In this document: piece after piece, positions 18,934-27,066 of the stretch
Numbering within the stretch: position 1 is the stretch's first letter
Layout of the letters: each line of letters opens with the position of its first letter
From: Flavobacterium celericrescens
GTDB taxonomy: Bacteria > Bacteroidota > Bacteroidia > Flavobacteriales > Flavobacteriaceae
Direction: 5' to 3'
Length of the DNA: 64,000 bases
Assembly: GCF_011392075.1 (NCBI RefSeq)
Contig: NZ_JAAJBV010000006.1
Coordinates: forward strand, 124,001-188,000
Notes under the pieces: generated by a model
Databases searched by the model: none
What the model was told of the DNA's origin: nothing
What the model saw: only the letters and a program-made list of their open reading frames with translations
Translations under genes and position numbers: made by a program

Positions 18934-20592
18934 ATGTGGAAAAGTCATCCTAAAGCATTGCCTTACTTGTTTTTATCTGAAATGTGGGAGCGTTTCGGTT
19001 ACTATTTAATGATTGGTATTTTTACCTTATATCTTAAAGATGTTGAAGCCGGATTCGCTATGACCGAGAAAGAAGCATCGGATTTATATGGAACTTTTAT
19101 CGCTTTGGTGTTTTTAACTCCTTTTATAGGTGGATTAATTGCCGATAGATATTGGGGCTACAAAAAATCCATTGTAATAGGTGGTTTAATGATGGGAGCG
19201 GGTTATTTCATGATGGGAATTCATGATGTCACAATGCTTTACATTGCAATGACTTTAGTAATTGTTGGAAATGGATTTTTTAAACCAAATATTTCAACAT
19301 TATTAGGAAACTTCTATTCTGAAGATAAATATAAAGACAAAAAAGACGAAGGTTATAATATTTTCTACATGGGAATTAACGTGGGTGCGTTTATTTGTAA
19401 CTTCTTTGGGGCTGCTTTACAAATTTTACTTGGTTGGCAATATGCTTTTATGGCAGCTGGCGTAGGAATGTTTATTGGTGTAATTGTTTTCTTATTGGGA
19501 ACAAAACACTACGGAAATCAAACCGAAAAAAAAGGAGTACAACCAGGCGATATGCCCTTTTGGAAAATTGTACTGTTTATTTTAGTTCCATCAGCTGTAT
19601 TTGGAATAATCGGATGGTTAATCAAAGGGGTGCAATCTGATATAAATTTAGATAGCGCCATTTTTGGTTCAGATAGTACTGATGCCTTTATATTTGCTTG
19701 TATTCCAGTTATTTTTTTCTACGGGAGTTTATATTTTAAAGCCAAAGTGGAAGATAAAAGGCCAATTGGTGCATTATTAACAATATTTGCCGTAGTAATT
19801 TTATTCTGGGCGGTATTCAAATTAAATGGCTCCGCATTAACAACTTGGGCAGACCGTTATACAGACAGAGAAATCACAGGGAATACACAAGCAGTTTTCA
19901 ATGGATTGAAATTAGCCAAAGAAGTAGAATACAAAAAAGACACAGTTGAATTATATGATTCAAGTTTCCGTATTCAAAAAGTAGATGGTGAAGTTCAAAA
20001 AACAGTGGATTATCCAGTTTATTTCAGAAACGTAGCGAAAGATAAATTACCAGAAGAAGGTTCCAAAGTTTCACTTTGGGCAACTAATTTAAGTCAGTCG
20101 ATCAATCCAGGTTGGGTAATTATTTTAACTCCATTAGTTGTGGCATTCTTTACATTTTTAAGAAATAGAAAGAAAGAACCTTCAACCCCAACCAAAATCG
20201 CATTTGGATTATTAATTTCTGCCTTATCTGTTTTAGTAATGGTTGCTGCTGTTAATATGGGTGCAAATGGAACTGAAAAAGTAAGTGTTTGGTGGTTAGT
20301 AGCTAATTATGGAGTCATCACAATTGGAGAATTATTCTTAAGTCCGATGGGATTATCAGTCGTTTCTAAATTAAGCCCGACCAATATTACTTCTTTAATG
20401 ATGGGCGGTTGGTTTTTATCTACTTCTATCGGAAACAAATTAAGTGGTGTGTTAGCAAGTCTTTGGGATACCTATGATAACAAACAAGACTTCTTTTGGA
20501 TTAACTTCGGATTATTAATGTTTGCAACTATGTTGATGTTTGTTTTATTGAAACAATTAAACAAAGTAATGCAAGAAAAAGGAATTCATTAA
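18934..20592 (+). CDS. peptide MFS transporter (POT family), second of three
   Basis: 552-residue POT transporter. The proton-coupling motif SEMWERFGYYLM and the signature FYMGINVGAFIC are present; the glycine that usually follows the aromatic pair (YYG) is replaced by leucine. A hydrophilic insertion of roughly 70 residues (about 305-385, from TTWADRYTDRE to SQSINPGW) lies between central helices and would form a large extramembrane loop; the other two POTs have a much shorter loop there. It is preceded by a strong terminator and followed after one base by POT3, so POT2 and POT3 are surely co-transcribed. Confidence 0.93.
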   Translation: MWKSHPKALPYLFLSEMWERFGYYLMIGIFTLYLKDVEAGFAMTEKEASDLYGTFIALVFLTPFIGGLIADRYWGYKKSIVIGGLMMGAGYFMMGIHDVTMLYIAMTLVIVGNGFFKPNISTLLGNFYSEDKYKDKKDEGYNIFYMGINVGAFICNFFGAALQILLGWQYAFMAAGVGMFIGVIVFLLGTKHYGNQTEKKGVQPGDMPFWKIVLFILVPSAVFGIIGWLIKGVQSDINLDSAIFGSDSTDAFIFACIPVIFFYGSLYFKAKVEDKRPIGALLTIFAVVILFWAVFKLNGSALTTWADRYTDREITGNTQAVFNGLKLAKEVEYKKDTVELYDSSFRIQKVDGEVQKTVDYPVYFRNVAKDKLPEEGSKVSLWATNLSQSINPGWVIILTPLVVAFFTFLRNRKKEPSTPTKIAFGLLISALSVLVMVAAVNMGANGTEKVSVWWLVANYGVITIGELFLSPMGLSVVSKLSPTNITSLMMGGWFLSTSIGNKLSGVLASLWDTYDNKQDFFWINFGLLMFATMLMFVLLKQLNKVMQEKGIH

Positions 20593-20593
20593 G

Positions 20594-22096
20594 ATGCAAA
20601 CAATAGAACAAATACAAGACTTTAAAGGAAAATATCCGAAACAACTTTGGTATTTATTCTTTAGCGAAATGTGGGAGCGTTTCTGTTTTTACGGAATGCG
20701 CGGAATGTTGGTGGTTTTCATGGTAAATCATTTAGCCATGGATGAAAAAACGGCTAATTTACAATATGGAGCAACTCAAGCTTGGGTGTATGCTTTTACT
20801 TTTATTGGAGGTTTATTTGCCGATAAAATTTTAGGATTAAGAAAATCACTTTTTTGGGGTGGAATTCTAATGATTCTAGGAAGTATTATTTTAGCAATCG
20901 ATCCAAAGAACTTATTTTTTATTGGAATTAGTTTTACCATTGTTGGAACAGGTTTTTTTAAACCAAATATTTCATCAATGGTTGGTCAATTATACAAGGA
21001 AGGTGATCCAAGACGTGATGCTGGATTCTCGTTTTTCTACATGGGAGTTAACTTAGGAGCATTATTAGGAGGTTATGTTTGTATAGCTGTTGCCGAGGGT
21101 TCTATGTGGCAATCTATGGTTCCAGAACATTTAAGATGGAACGTTGGTTTTGGTTTTGCAGCTATTGTAATGATGATTAGTTTATTGACGTTTACACAAA
21201 CTCAAAAAACATTAAGTACTATTGGACTTTCTCCTTTACAAGAAGTAGCAACTTCAAAACGTAAAGGTTTGGAAATTGCAACTTATTTGGGATCTTTACT
21301 AGTAATTCCAATCATTATTGTAATGGTTGCTAATACGAAGTATACAGATTATTTTATGATGTTTATTGGGCCGGCTTCAATTTTGTATTTGTTCTATGAA
21401 ATGAAGAATTTTTCAGTTTCCGAAAACAAGAAACTTTTAGCGGCTTTAGTTTTTATTATATTCTCTATTTTCTTTTGGGCATTTTTCGAGCAAAGTGGAG
21501 GATCTTTAAGTTTGTTCGCAGCAAATAATTTGAACAATACAATTGCAGGAGTTGAGTTAAGTCCAAACGGAGTTAATAATTCAGCGAACTCATTTTTTGT
21601 AATTGGTTTTGCCGCATTAGTTGGTTTAGTCTGGTTGTGGATGGCAAAGAGAAAAATTGAGCCAAATACTATTATTAAGTTTGGTTTAGCCTTTTTGTTT
21701 TTAGCAGGAGGTTTTTGGGTATTCTATTACACACAATTTTTTGCCGATTTAAATGGAAAAACATCTTTAGGGATATTCACTTTAGGTTGGTTGGTTATCA
21801 CTTTTGGTGAATTGTGTTTGTCCCCAATTGGAATGAGTGCTATGACCAAACTATCGCCGCAAAAAACCCAAGCCGTTATGATGGGAATGTGGTTTTTAGC
21901 AAGCGCTTATGGCCAATATTTTGCTGGAATTTTAGGGGCTAATATTGCAGAAGCTTCTGAAAATGCAACTAACATGGAAAAATTAGTTTTGTATGCAGAT
22001 GGTTATGAACAGTTAGCTATTTACGCGCTTATTTTAGGTGTTGTGCTTATTATTATTTCACCACTAGTTAAAAAATTAATGCAAGAAGTTAAGTAG
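20594..22096 (+). CDS. peptide MFS transporter (POT family), third of three
   Basis: 500-residue POT transporter, the most compact of the three and close to the usual family length. It contains SEMWERFCFYGMRG and FYMGVNLGALLG. Its start lies one base after the stop of POT2 (TAAGATG), so translation is probably coupled. Three paralogues in tandem behind a dipeptidyl peptidase suggest a division of peptide substrates (inference). The order, spacing and shared motifs imply gene duplication followed by divergence. Confidence 0.94.
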   Translation: MQTIEQIQDFKGKYPKQLWYLFFSEMWERFCFYGMRGMLVVFMVNHLAMDEKTANLQYGATQAWVYAFTFIGGLFADKILGLRKSLFWGGILMILGSIILAIDPKNLFFIGISFTIVGTGFFKPNISSMVGQLYKEGDPRRDAGFSFFYMGVNLGALLGGYVCIAVAEGSMWQSMVPEHLRWNVGFGFAAIVMMISLLTFTQTQKTLSTIGLSPLQEVATSKRKGLEIATYLGSLLVIPIIIVMVANTKYTDYFMMFIGPASILYLFYEMKNFSVSENKKLLAALVFIIFSIFFWAFFEQSGGSLSLFAANNLNNTIAGVELSPNGVNNSANSFFVIGFAALVGLVWLWMAKRKIEPNTIIKFGLAFLFLAGGFWVFYYTQFFADLNGKTSLGIFTLGWLVITFGELCLSPIGMSAMTKLSPQKTQAVMMGMWFLASAYGQYFAGILGANIAEASENATNMEKLVLYADGYEQLAIYALILGVVLIIISPLVKKLMQEVK

Positions 22097-22123
22097 TTGA
22101 TGTTTTTTGGCATCCAATTTGCT

Positions 22124-22131
22124 TAATTTTG
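22124..22131 (+). promoter_or_regulatory. promoter -7 box of the thioredoxin-like gene
   Basis: TAATTTTG matches TAnnTTTG and lies 17 nt before the ATG at 22149. A TTG at 22097-22099 is a possible, slightly distant -33 element. This suggests the thioredoxin gene can be expressed separately from the POT genes. Confidence 0.5.
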
Positions 22132-22148
22132 TTTTATAAATTTACAAT

Positions 22149-22616
22149 ATGAAAAAGATTTTAGTAATAGCGTTTTTAACTTTGACGAGCATGTCAATTC
22201 AAGCACAAGAAGAATTAACATGGCATACAGATATGTCAAAAGCAACCGATATTTCGATTAAAGAAAATAAACCTATGTTTTTATTCTTTACAGGCTCTGA
22301 TTGGTGTGGTTGGTGTATTCGTCTACAAAAAGAAGTTTTCAAAACACCAGAATTTATCAAATGGGCAAAAGAAAATGTAGTTTTAGTTGAATTAGATTTT
22401 CCTAGAAAAAATGAACAAACAGACGCGGTAAAAATGCAAAACGCTCAGTTGCAACAACAGTTACAAGTTAATGGTTATCCTACAGTTTGGTTTGTAAGTG
22501 CTGTTAAAACAGATGAAGGCAAAGTGAATTTAACAGCTTTAGGAAGCACAGGTTATGTAGCTGGTGGTCCTGAAAAATGGCTTGAAGGCGCTAATCAAAT
22601 TATCAAAAAGAAATAA
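22149..22616 (+). CDS. secreted thioredoxin-family protein
   Basis: 155-residue periplasmic thioredoxin-fold protein. A signal peptide (residues 1-20, ending IQAQ) precedes a thioredoxin_7-like domain with the redox motif Cys53-Gly-Trp-Cys56 in GSDWCGWC and a cis-proline loop (GYPTVWF). It probably reduces or isomerises disulfides of exported proteins. It follows three peptide transporters, 52 nt after POT3, and is convergent with comEC with one base between the stops. Its terminator lies within the antisense end of comEC. Confidence 0.88.
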   Translation: MKKILVIAFLTLTSMSIQAQEELTWHTDMSKATDISIKENKPMFLFFTGSDWCGWCIRLQKEVFKTPEFIKWAKENVVLVELDFPRKNEQTDAVKMQNAQLQQQLQVNGYPTVWFVSAVKTDEGKVNLTALGSTGYVAGGPEKWLEGANQIIKKK

Positions 22617-22617
22617 T

Positions 22618-24630
22618 TTATTTCAATCTATAAAATCCCTTTTCGGCTATGGCATGGAAAGGGATTTTTTCTTTTTGGCATGTTGCACTCCACACTTTTA
22701 ATAAGTTTCTATAATTAGTTTTATCAGCTATAATTAGTTTTGGGTTTACATCTTTAATTAAGCGTGATAAATTAATTTTTGGGCTTTGCATTAAAACAAC
22801 TATTTCTGGTTTGATAGAAGTTTTATAAATTCCTAAACTATCGATAATTAAAATTCTCTTTTCATCAAACAACAATACATTTTGCATAGGAAAAATGCGT
22901 AGCGAATCCGAAAAAGTTCCTCTACTATAATGATTTAATGTTGCAATGTGATTTTCGGGAGCGTCAGTGTATGCAATAATTGTATTCCTATTTTTTATTC
23001 CTATCAAACTGCTCTTATCATTGAAAACAATTAATTCTGAGCCTTTATTTTCGGCAATTTTAACAAAAATAAAACTGATTTGAAAAATAAAAAGTGCAAC
23101 TAAAACATATACAGTGTGCTTTCTTTTTTTCTTGTAAATCCAAAATAAACAGCTTATGATGAATAAGTAAAGTGTTAAAACCATAATAGCCGAAAACGAT
23201 ATATTGGTAATTATTCCACTTTTAAATTGTGCAATCCAATGAATATAATCATTCATAAGTTGAATTAAAAAAGACAAAAGTTTTCCTAAAAAAACAGCTG
23301 CTTCTGGGAGAATAAAATTAAGCACCAAAATCAGAATTCCATAAATTAGCACAAAGCTAGAAAGCGGAATAATAACCAAATTTGCCAATAAAAATAGCAT
23401 TGGCAATTGATTAAAATAATACAAACTCAATGGCAAAACACCTATTTGAGCTGCAATAGAAACCAAAATAGTATCTATAAAATAAATTCCTATTTTGTTT
23501 TTTGTAAAATGAAATTTCTTATAAAATGGCTGAAATAAAATAATTGCCAAAACTGCTGCATAACTCAACTGAAATCCAATGTCAAAAATAGCGTTTGGAA
23601 CAAATAATAAAATTAAAAAAGCAGAAATAGCCATAGCATTATAAATTGCCTTTGGCTGATTAAAATAGTTTCCAATACTAATAAAACTAAATAAAGTAAC
23701 TGCTCTGGTTACTGAAGCTGGCAATCCAGTTAATAAAGCAAACAACCAAAGAAAACTAAGAATGATTACAAGCTGTATTTCGTTACCAAACTTAACTCTT
23801 TTTAAAGGTTTTAAAAGAAATACTAAAACAAAGTATAAAATTGAGATATGTAATCCAGAAATTGCTAACACATGAATTACGCCAGCATTCGAATAATCTG
23901 TGACAGTTTGTGTATCCATTTCTACTCTTTGTCCTAGCAATAATGCATCAACAATTGCTTTTGTTTTAGCATCAAAATGATGTATATCAAAACTGCGGCT
24001 TAATGAATTGCGCAAATTTTCTAAAAAATAATCCACGTCATGATGCTGATGAATTACTTTTAAATGATTTTCATTTGCATAAACCTGATGAAAAACATTT
24101 TGCTTTTCTAAGTAATTTGCATAATCAAATTGATAAGGATTATATGCTTTTGGAATAGAATAAACGGGAGCCATAAACCAAATTTCAGCACCAGAATGCA
24201 ATATTATTTTGGTCTTCTTTGGCACATAAATCAATAATTTCCCGGAAACATTTGCTTGATTAAAACTTGTTACTGTAACAAAATATTTATTGTATTTTGC
24301 ATTTGGTTTTAGTGGTGTTTGAACAACTCCTCGAATAGAATTTGTAGCTTCAAAAGTTTGCCTAGAATAATGATTTTGTTTATTACTATCTAAATGAACA
24401 AAAAAAGTAATCATCCCCAAAACAAACGAAAGCAAATAAACTACTATTCCAAAAGTAGTGTTTTGGATAATTTTCTTGTTACTTTTCCAATAAAAAACCC
24501 CAAATAAAAGAACACCAAACAAACTGCTAATCAATAAAATAGAAAAAGATATTTTCCAATAATATTGAGCAATAATTCCAACTGCAAAAGCGCAAGTTAT
24601 TGTAATTAGGGGGAATTTAAGTGGCTTCAA
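22618..24630 (-). CDS. ComEC/Rec2 family DNA-uptake membrane protein
   Basis: 670-residue polytopic protein of the ComEC/Rec2 family, the inner-membrane channel for transforming DNA. The N-terminal part has several helices and an OB-like region (residues 90-180), and the competence core includes the signature VIHVLAISGLHISILYFVL. The C-terminal 150 residues sit where ComEC proteins often have a metallo-beta-lactamase domain, but no HxHxDH motif is present; the remaining fold looks degenerate. The start is TTG 24630 (MKPLKFPLI), consistent with a first helix straight after it; no ATG is suitably placed. It is the last gene of a leftward group with lpxB and surE. Confidence 0.87.
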   Translation of the reverse strand: MKPLKFPLITITCAFAVGIIAQYYWKISFSILLISSLFGVLLFGVFYWKSNKKIIQNTTFGIVVYLLSFVLGMITFFVHLDSNKQNHYSRQTFEATNSIRGVVQTPLKPNAKYNKYFVTVTSFNQANVSGKLLIYVPKKTKIILHSGAEIWFMAPVYSIPKAYNPYQFDYANYLEKQNVFHQVYANENHLKVIHQHHDVDYFLENLRNSLSRSFDIHHFDAKTKAIVDALLLGQRVEMDTQTVTDYSNAGVIHVLAISGLHISILYFVLVFLLKPLKRVKFGNEIQLVIILSFLWLFALLTGLPASVTRAVTLFSFISIGNYFNQPKAIYNAMAISAFLILLFVPNAIFDIGFQLSYAAVLAIILFQPFYKKFHFTKNKIGIYFIDTILVSIAAQIGVLPLSLYYFNQLPMLFLLANLVIIPLSSFVLIYGILILVLNFILPEAAVFLGKLLSFLIQLMNDYIHWIAQFKSGIITNISFSAIMVLTLYLFIISCLFWIYKKKRKHTVYVLVALFIFQISFIFVKIAENKGSELIVFNDKSSLIGIKNRNTIIAYTDAPENHIATLNHYSRGTFSDSLRIFPMQNVLLFDEKRILIIDSLGIYKTSIKPEIVVLMQSPKINLSRLIKDVNPKLIIADKTNYRNLLKVWSATCQKEKIPFHAIAEKGFYRLK
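22632..22675 (+). terminator. intrinsic terminator of the thioredoxin gene, inside comEC
   Basis: An 11-bp perfect stem (22632-22642 with 22658-22668, core ATCCC/GGGAT) with a 15-nt loop is followed by a T-rich tail (TTTTTTCTTTTT). It lies 16 nt after the thioredoxin stop and is entirely within the last codons of comEC on the opposite strand. Confidence 0.7.
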
Positions 24631-24658
24631 AAATCTATTTAGTTTATATTATCCCAAG

Positions 24659-25027
24659 CTATTTAATCGTTTTTAAAAATTGAGTAAGATTGTCATGACT
24701 GTGCGAAAGTTTTCCGTTAATGACAACTATTGGAAAAGTTATGTTTTTTGGTAAATTCTTTTCTTGTTTCAACAACGTCCATACTTTTGCCCTATCTGCT
24801 GTGTTGTCATACTTTAATTCTTTAAAAGCAATTTTATTATTATTCAAATAAAGCAAAGTTTCTTTACATCTAGGACATCCTTTTTTAGTCATAATAAAAA
24901 TCCCTTTTTTAAGATCCTCTTTTTGAAACTCATTCGCTGGGTTAGAAATAATATTTTCAAAAACTACATTGTGATGAGCAAAAAAAAGCAAACAAGACAA
25001 GTGAAACACAATCAAAACATTTTTCAT
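24659..25027 (-). CDS. exported glutaredoxin-like protein
   Basis: 122-residue small thioredoxin-fold protein. An N-terminal hydrophobic segment (residues 3-18) looks like a signal peptide or anchor. The redox motif is Cys51-Pro-Arg-Cys54 in KKGCPRCKETLLYL, and a cis-proline (ITFPIVVINGK) completes a glutaredoxin/NrdH-like core. Function is probably thiol-disulfide exchange outside the cytoplasm, but partners are unknown. It lies between lpxB (10-nt gap) and comEC (28-nt gap) in the same direction. An assignment as a cytoplasmic glutaredoxin is less likely because of the hydrophobic N-terminus. Confidence 0.75.
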   Translation of the reverse strand: MKNVLIVFHLSCLLFFAHHNVVFENIISNPANEFQKEDLKKGIFIMTKKGCPRCKETLLYLNNNKIAFKELKYDNTADRAKVWTLLKQEKNLPKNITFPIVVINGKLSHSHDNLTQFLKTIK

Positions 25028-25037
25028 AAAATAGGGA

Positions 25038-26147
25038 TTATAGCGTATTTACAATCAATTGTGCCGTTTTTTTACTTGCTCCTTCACCACCAAGATTTTG
25101 TTTTAATTCGGCATAATTTTTCAACAGATCGACTCTTTTTTCTGGATTTAGAATTTTTTGCAACTCAATTTTTAAAATTTTTGTATTCAAATCATCTTGA
25201 ATCAATTCTTTTACCACTTCTTTATCCATAATTAGATTGACCAATGAAATGTATTTCAAAGTAATAATTCGTTTAGCGATTTGATACGAAATCCAACTTC
25301 CTTTATAACATACCACTTCAGGAACATTAAACAAAGCCGTCTCTAAAGTAGCCGTTCCAGAAGTTACTAAAGCAGCATGCGAATGACTTAATAAATCATA
25401 GGTTTTATTCGAAATAAATTTTACATTATCGCTTGTTAGAAATGGCTTGTAAAATTCATATTCCTGACTTGGAGCACCAGCAATTACAAACTGATAATCA
25501 GGAAAATCGTTTACTATTGAAAGCATAATAGAAAGCATTTTAGAAATTTCTTGTTTTCTACTCCCTGGCAATAAGGCTATAATTGGTTTATCAGATAAAT
25601 TATTTTCTGTTCTAAAAATAGCATCTGAAATTTCGGTTCTGCTTGCAATTGCATCAATTAGTGGATGGCCTACAAAATGAACAGGAAAATGGTGTTTTTT
25701 CTCATAAAAATCTTTTTCAAACGGAAGAATTACATACATGTAATCGACATCGCGTTTGATTGCTTTGATTCTATTTTCTTTCCAAGCCCAAATTTGAGGT
25801 GAAATGTAATAATGAGTTGGTATATTTCTCGCTTTAGCCCAAGTTGCAATTCGCATGTTAAACCCAGGATAATCGATAAAAATAATAGCATCTGGTTGAA
25901 ACGCTTCAATATCTTTTTTGCAAATTTTGATGTTATTCAAAATCGTTTTTAGGTTCATAACAACTTCTATAAAACCCATAAATGCTAATTCGCGATAGTG
26001 TTTTACCAATGTTCCGCCTACGCTTTGCATCAAATCGCCACCCCAAAAACGAATTTCGGCTGATGGGTCTTTTTCATACAAAGCTTTCATTAAATTAGAA
26101 CCATGTAAATCACCCGAAGCTTCTCCTGCTATGATATAATATTTCAT
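25038..26147 (-). CDS. lpxB: lipid-A-disaccharide synthase
   Basis: 369-residue GT19 glycosyltransferase that joins UDP-2,3-diacylglucosamine and lipid X into the tetra-acylated disaccharide of lipid A on the inner-membrane face. The N-terminal AGEASGDLHGSNLM motif, the FIDYPGFNMR stretch, LLPGSRKQEI and the C-terminal SGTATLE motif are typical. I choose ATG 26147 (MKYYIIAGEASGD): it gives a 10-nt gap to surE and places the first strand at residue 3, while the longer frame (26174) would overlap surE. Grouping with surE is common in this phylum. Confidence 0.95.
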   Translation of the reverse strand: MKYYIIAGEASGDLHGSNLMKALYEKDPSAEIRFWGGDLMQSVGGTLVKHYRELAFMGFIEVVMNLKTILNNIKICKKDIEAFQPDAIIFIDYPGFNMRIATWAKARNIPTHYYISPQIWAWKENRIKAIKRDVDYMYVILPFEKDFYEKKHHFPVHFVGHPLIDAIASRTEISDAIFRTENNLSDKPIIALLPGSRKQEISKMLSIMLSIVNDFPDYQFVIAGAPSQEYEFYKPFLTSDNVKFISNKTYDLLSHSHAALVTSGTATLETALFNVPEVVCYKGSWISYQIAKRIITLKYISLVNLIMDKEVVKELIQDDLNTKILKIELQKILNPEKRVDLLKNYAELKQNLGGEGASKKTAQLIVNTL

Positions 26148-26157
26148 ATGTTTTTCT

Positions 26158-26934
26158 TTATAATTCCCAAGCATTCAATTGCTGAATAGCATGATGCGCT
26201 GTTAAATCAAACTGAACTGGAACAATCGAAATATAACCGTTTTCTAAAGCCCATTCATCTGTATCAGTTCCTTTATCTTGATTAACAAATTTACCCGTTA
26301 ACCAATAATATTCTTTTCCTTGCGGATTGGTTCGCTTATCAAATTCTTCATGCCACATAGCTTTTGCTTGGCGACAAATTTTGATACCTTTAATTTCTTC
26401 TTTGACTAATTTAGGAAAATTAACATTCAAAACAACTCCATTTGGCAATCCTTTTTCTAAAACATTATGTGCAATTTGCTTTACGTGACTTTTTATAGGT
26501 TCAAAATCTGCATCCCAACTATAGTCCAACAACGAAAAACCAATGGCAGGAATTCCTTCAATACCAGCTTCCACAGCAGCACTCATGGTTCCAGAATAAA
26601 TCACATTGATAGATGAGTTTGAACCGTGATTAATCCCTGAAACACATAAATCGGGTTTTCTTTTTAAAATTTCATTAACTGCAATTTTCACACAATCTAC
26701 AGGTGTTCCACTACAACTATACTCTTGAGTAATTTCTTTATCCAAATGTACTTTCTCTAGTTTGAGCGTGTTGTTTATAGTTATTGCGTGTCCCATTGCG
26801 CTTTGAGGACTATCGGGTGCAACCACTACAACTTCTCCTAATTCTTTCATTACTTCAATCAAAGCTCTAATTCCAGGAGCAACAATGCTGTCGTCGTTTG
26901 TAATAAGTATAAGTGGTTTTAACATTTTTATCAT
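26158..26934 (-). CDS. surE: 5'/3'-nucleotidase SurE
   Basis: 258-residue SurE-type survival phosphatase, a cytoplasmic metal-dependent nucleoside monophosphatase. The metal site NDDSIVAPG near the N-terminus, the SPQSAMGHAIT stretch (metal-binding Ser), SGTPVDCV, and SGINHGSNSSINVIYSGTM (metal-binding Asn) are all present. The residue after the aspartate pair is Ser where most family members have Gly. ATG 26934 and ATG 26925 are both possible starts. It is the first gene of the surE-lpxB-glutaredoxin-comEC run, and the 132-bp spacer to the divergent protease contains promoters only as weak TAATTTAG-like sequences. Confidence 0.94.
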   Translation of the reverse strand: MIKMLKPLILITNDDSIVAPGIRALIEVMKELGEVVVVAPDSPQSAMGHAITINNTLKLEKVHLDKEITQEYSCSGTPVDCVKIAVNEILKRKPDLCVSGINHGSNSSINVIYSGTMSAAVEAGIEGIPAIGFSLLDYSWDADFEPIKSHVKQIAHNVLEKGLPNGVVLNVNFPKLVKEEIKGIKICRQAKAMWHEEFDKRTNPQGKEYYWLTGKFVNQDKGTDTDEWALENGYISIVPVQFDLTAHHAIQQLNAWEL

Positions 26935-27066
26935 TTTTTGCTAAATTAATTAATTTATATCGAAACCTTTTTTCTGCAACAAAAAAAATATAGGTTTAAC
27001 AAAAATTTATAGTAAATTGCGGACTTGTGGCATGATTTTTTGTGTAATTTAGTTGAAAATTTTTTA

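Noticed and set aside
17137..22096. Tandem POT genes as a recent duplication or assembly error
   Set aside because: The three proteins differ clearly in length, loops and motif details, so they are old diverged paralogues.
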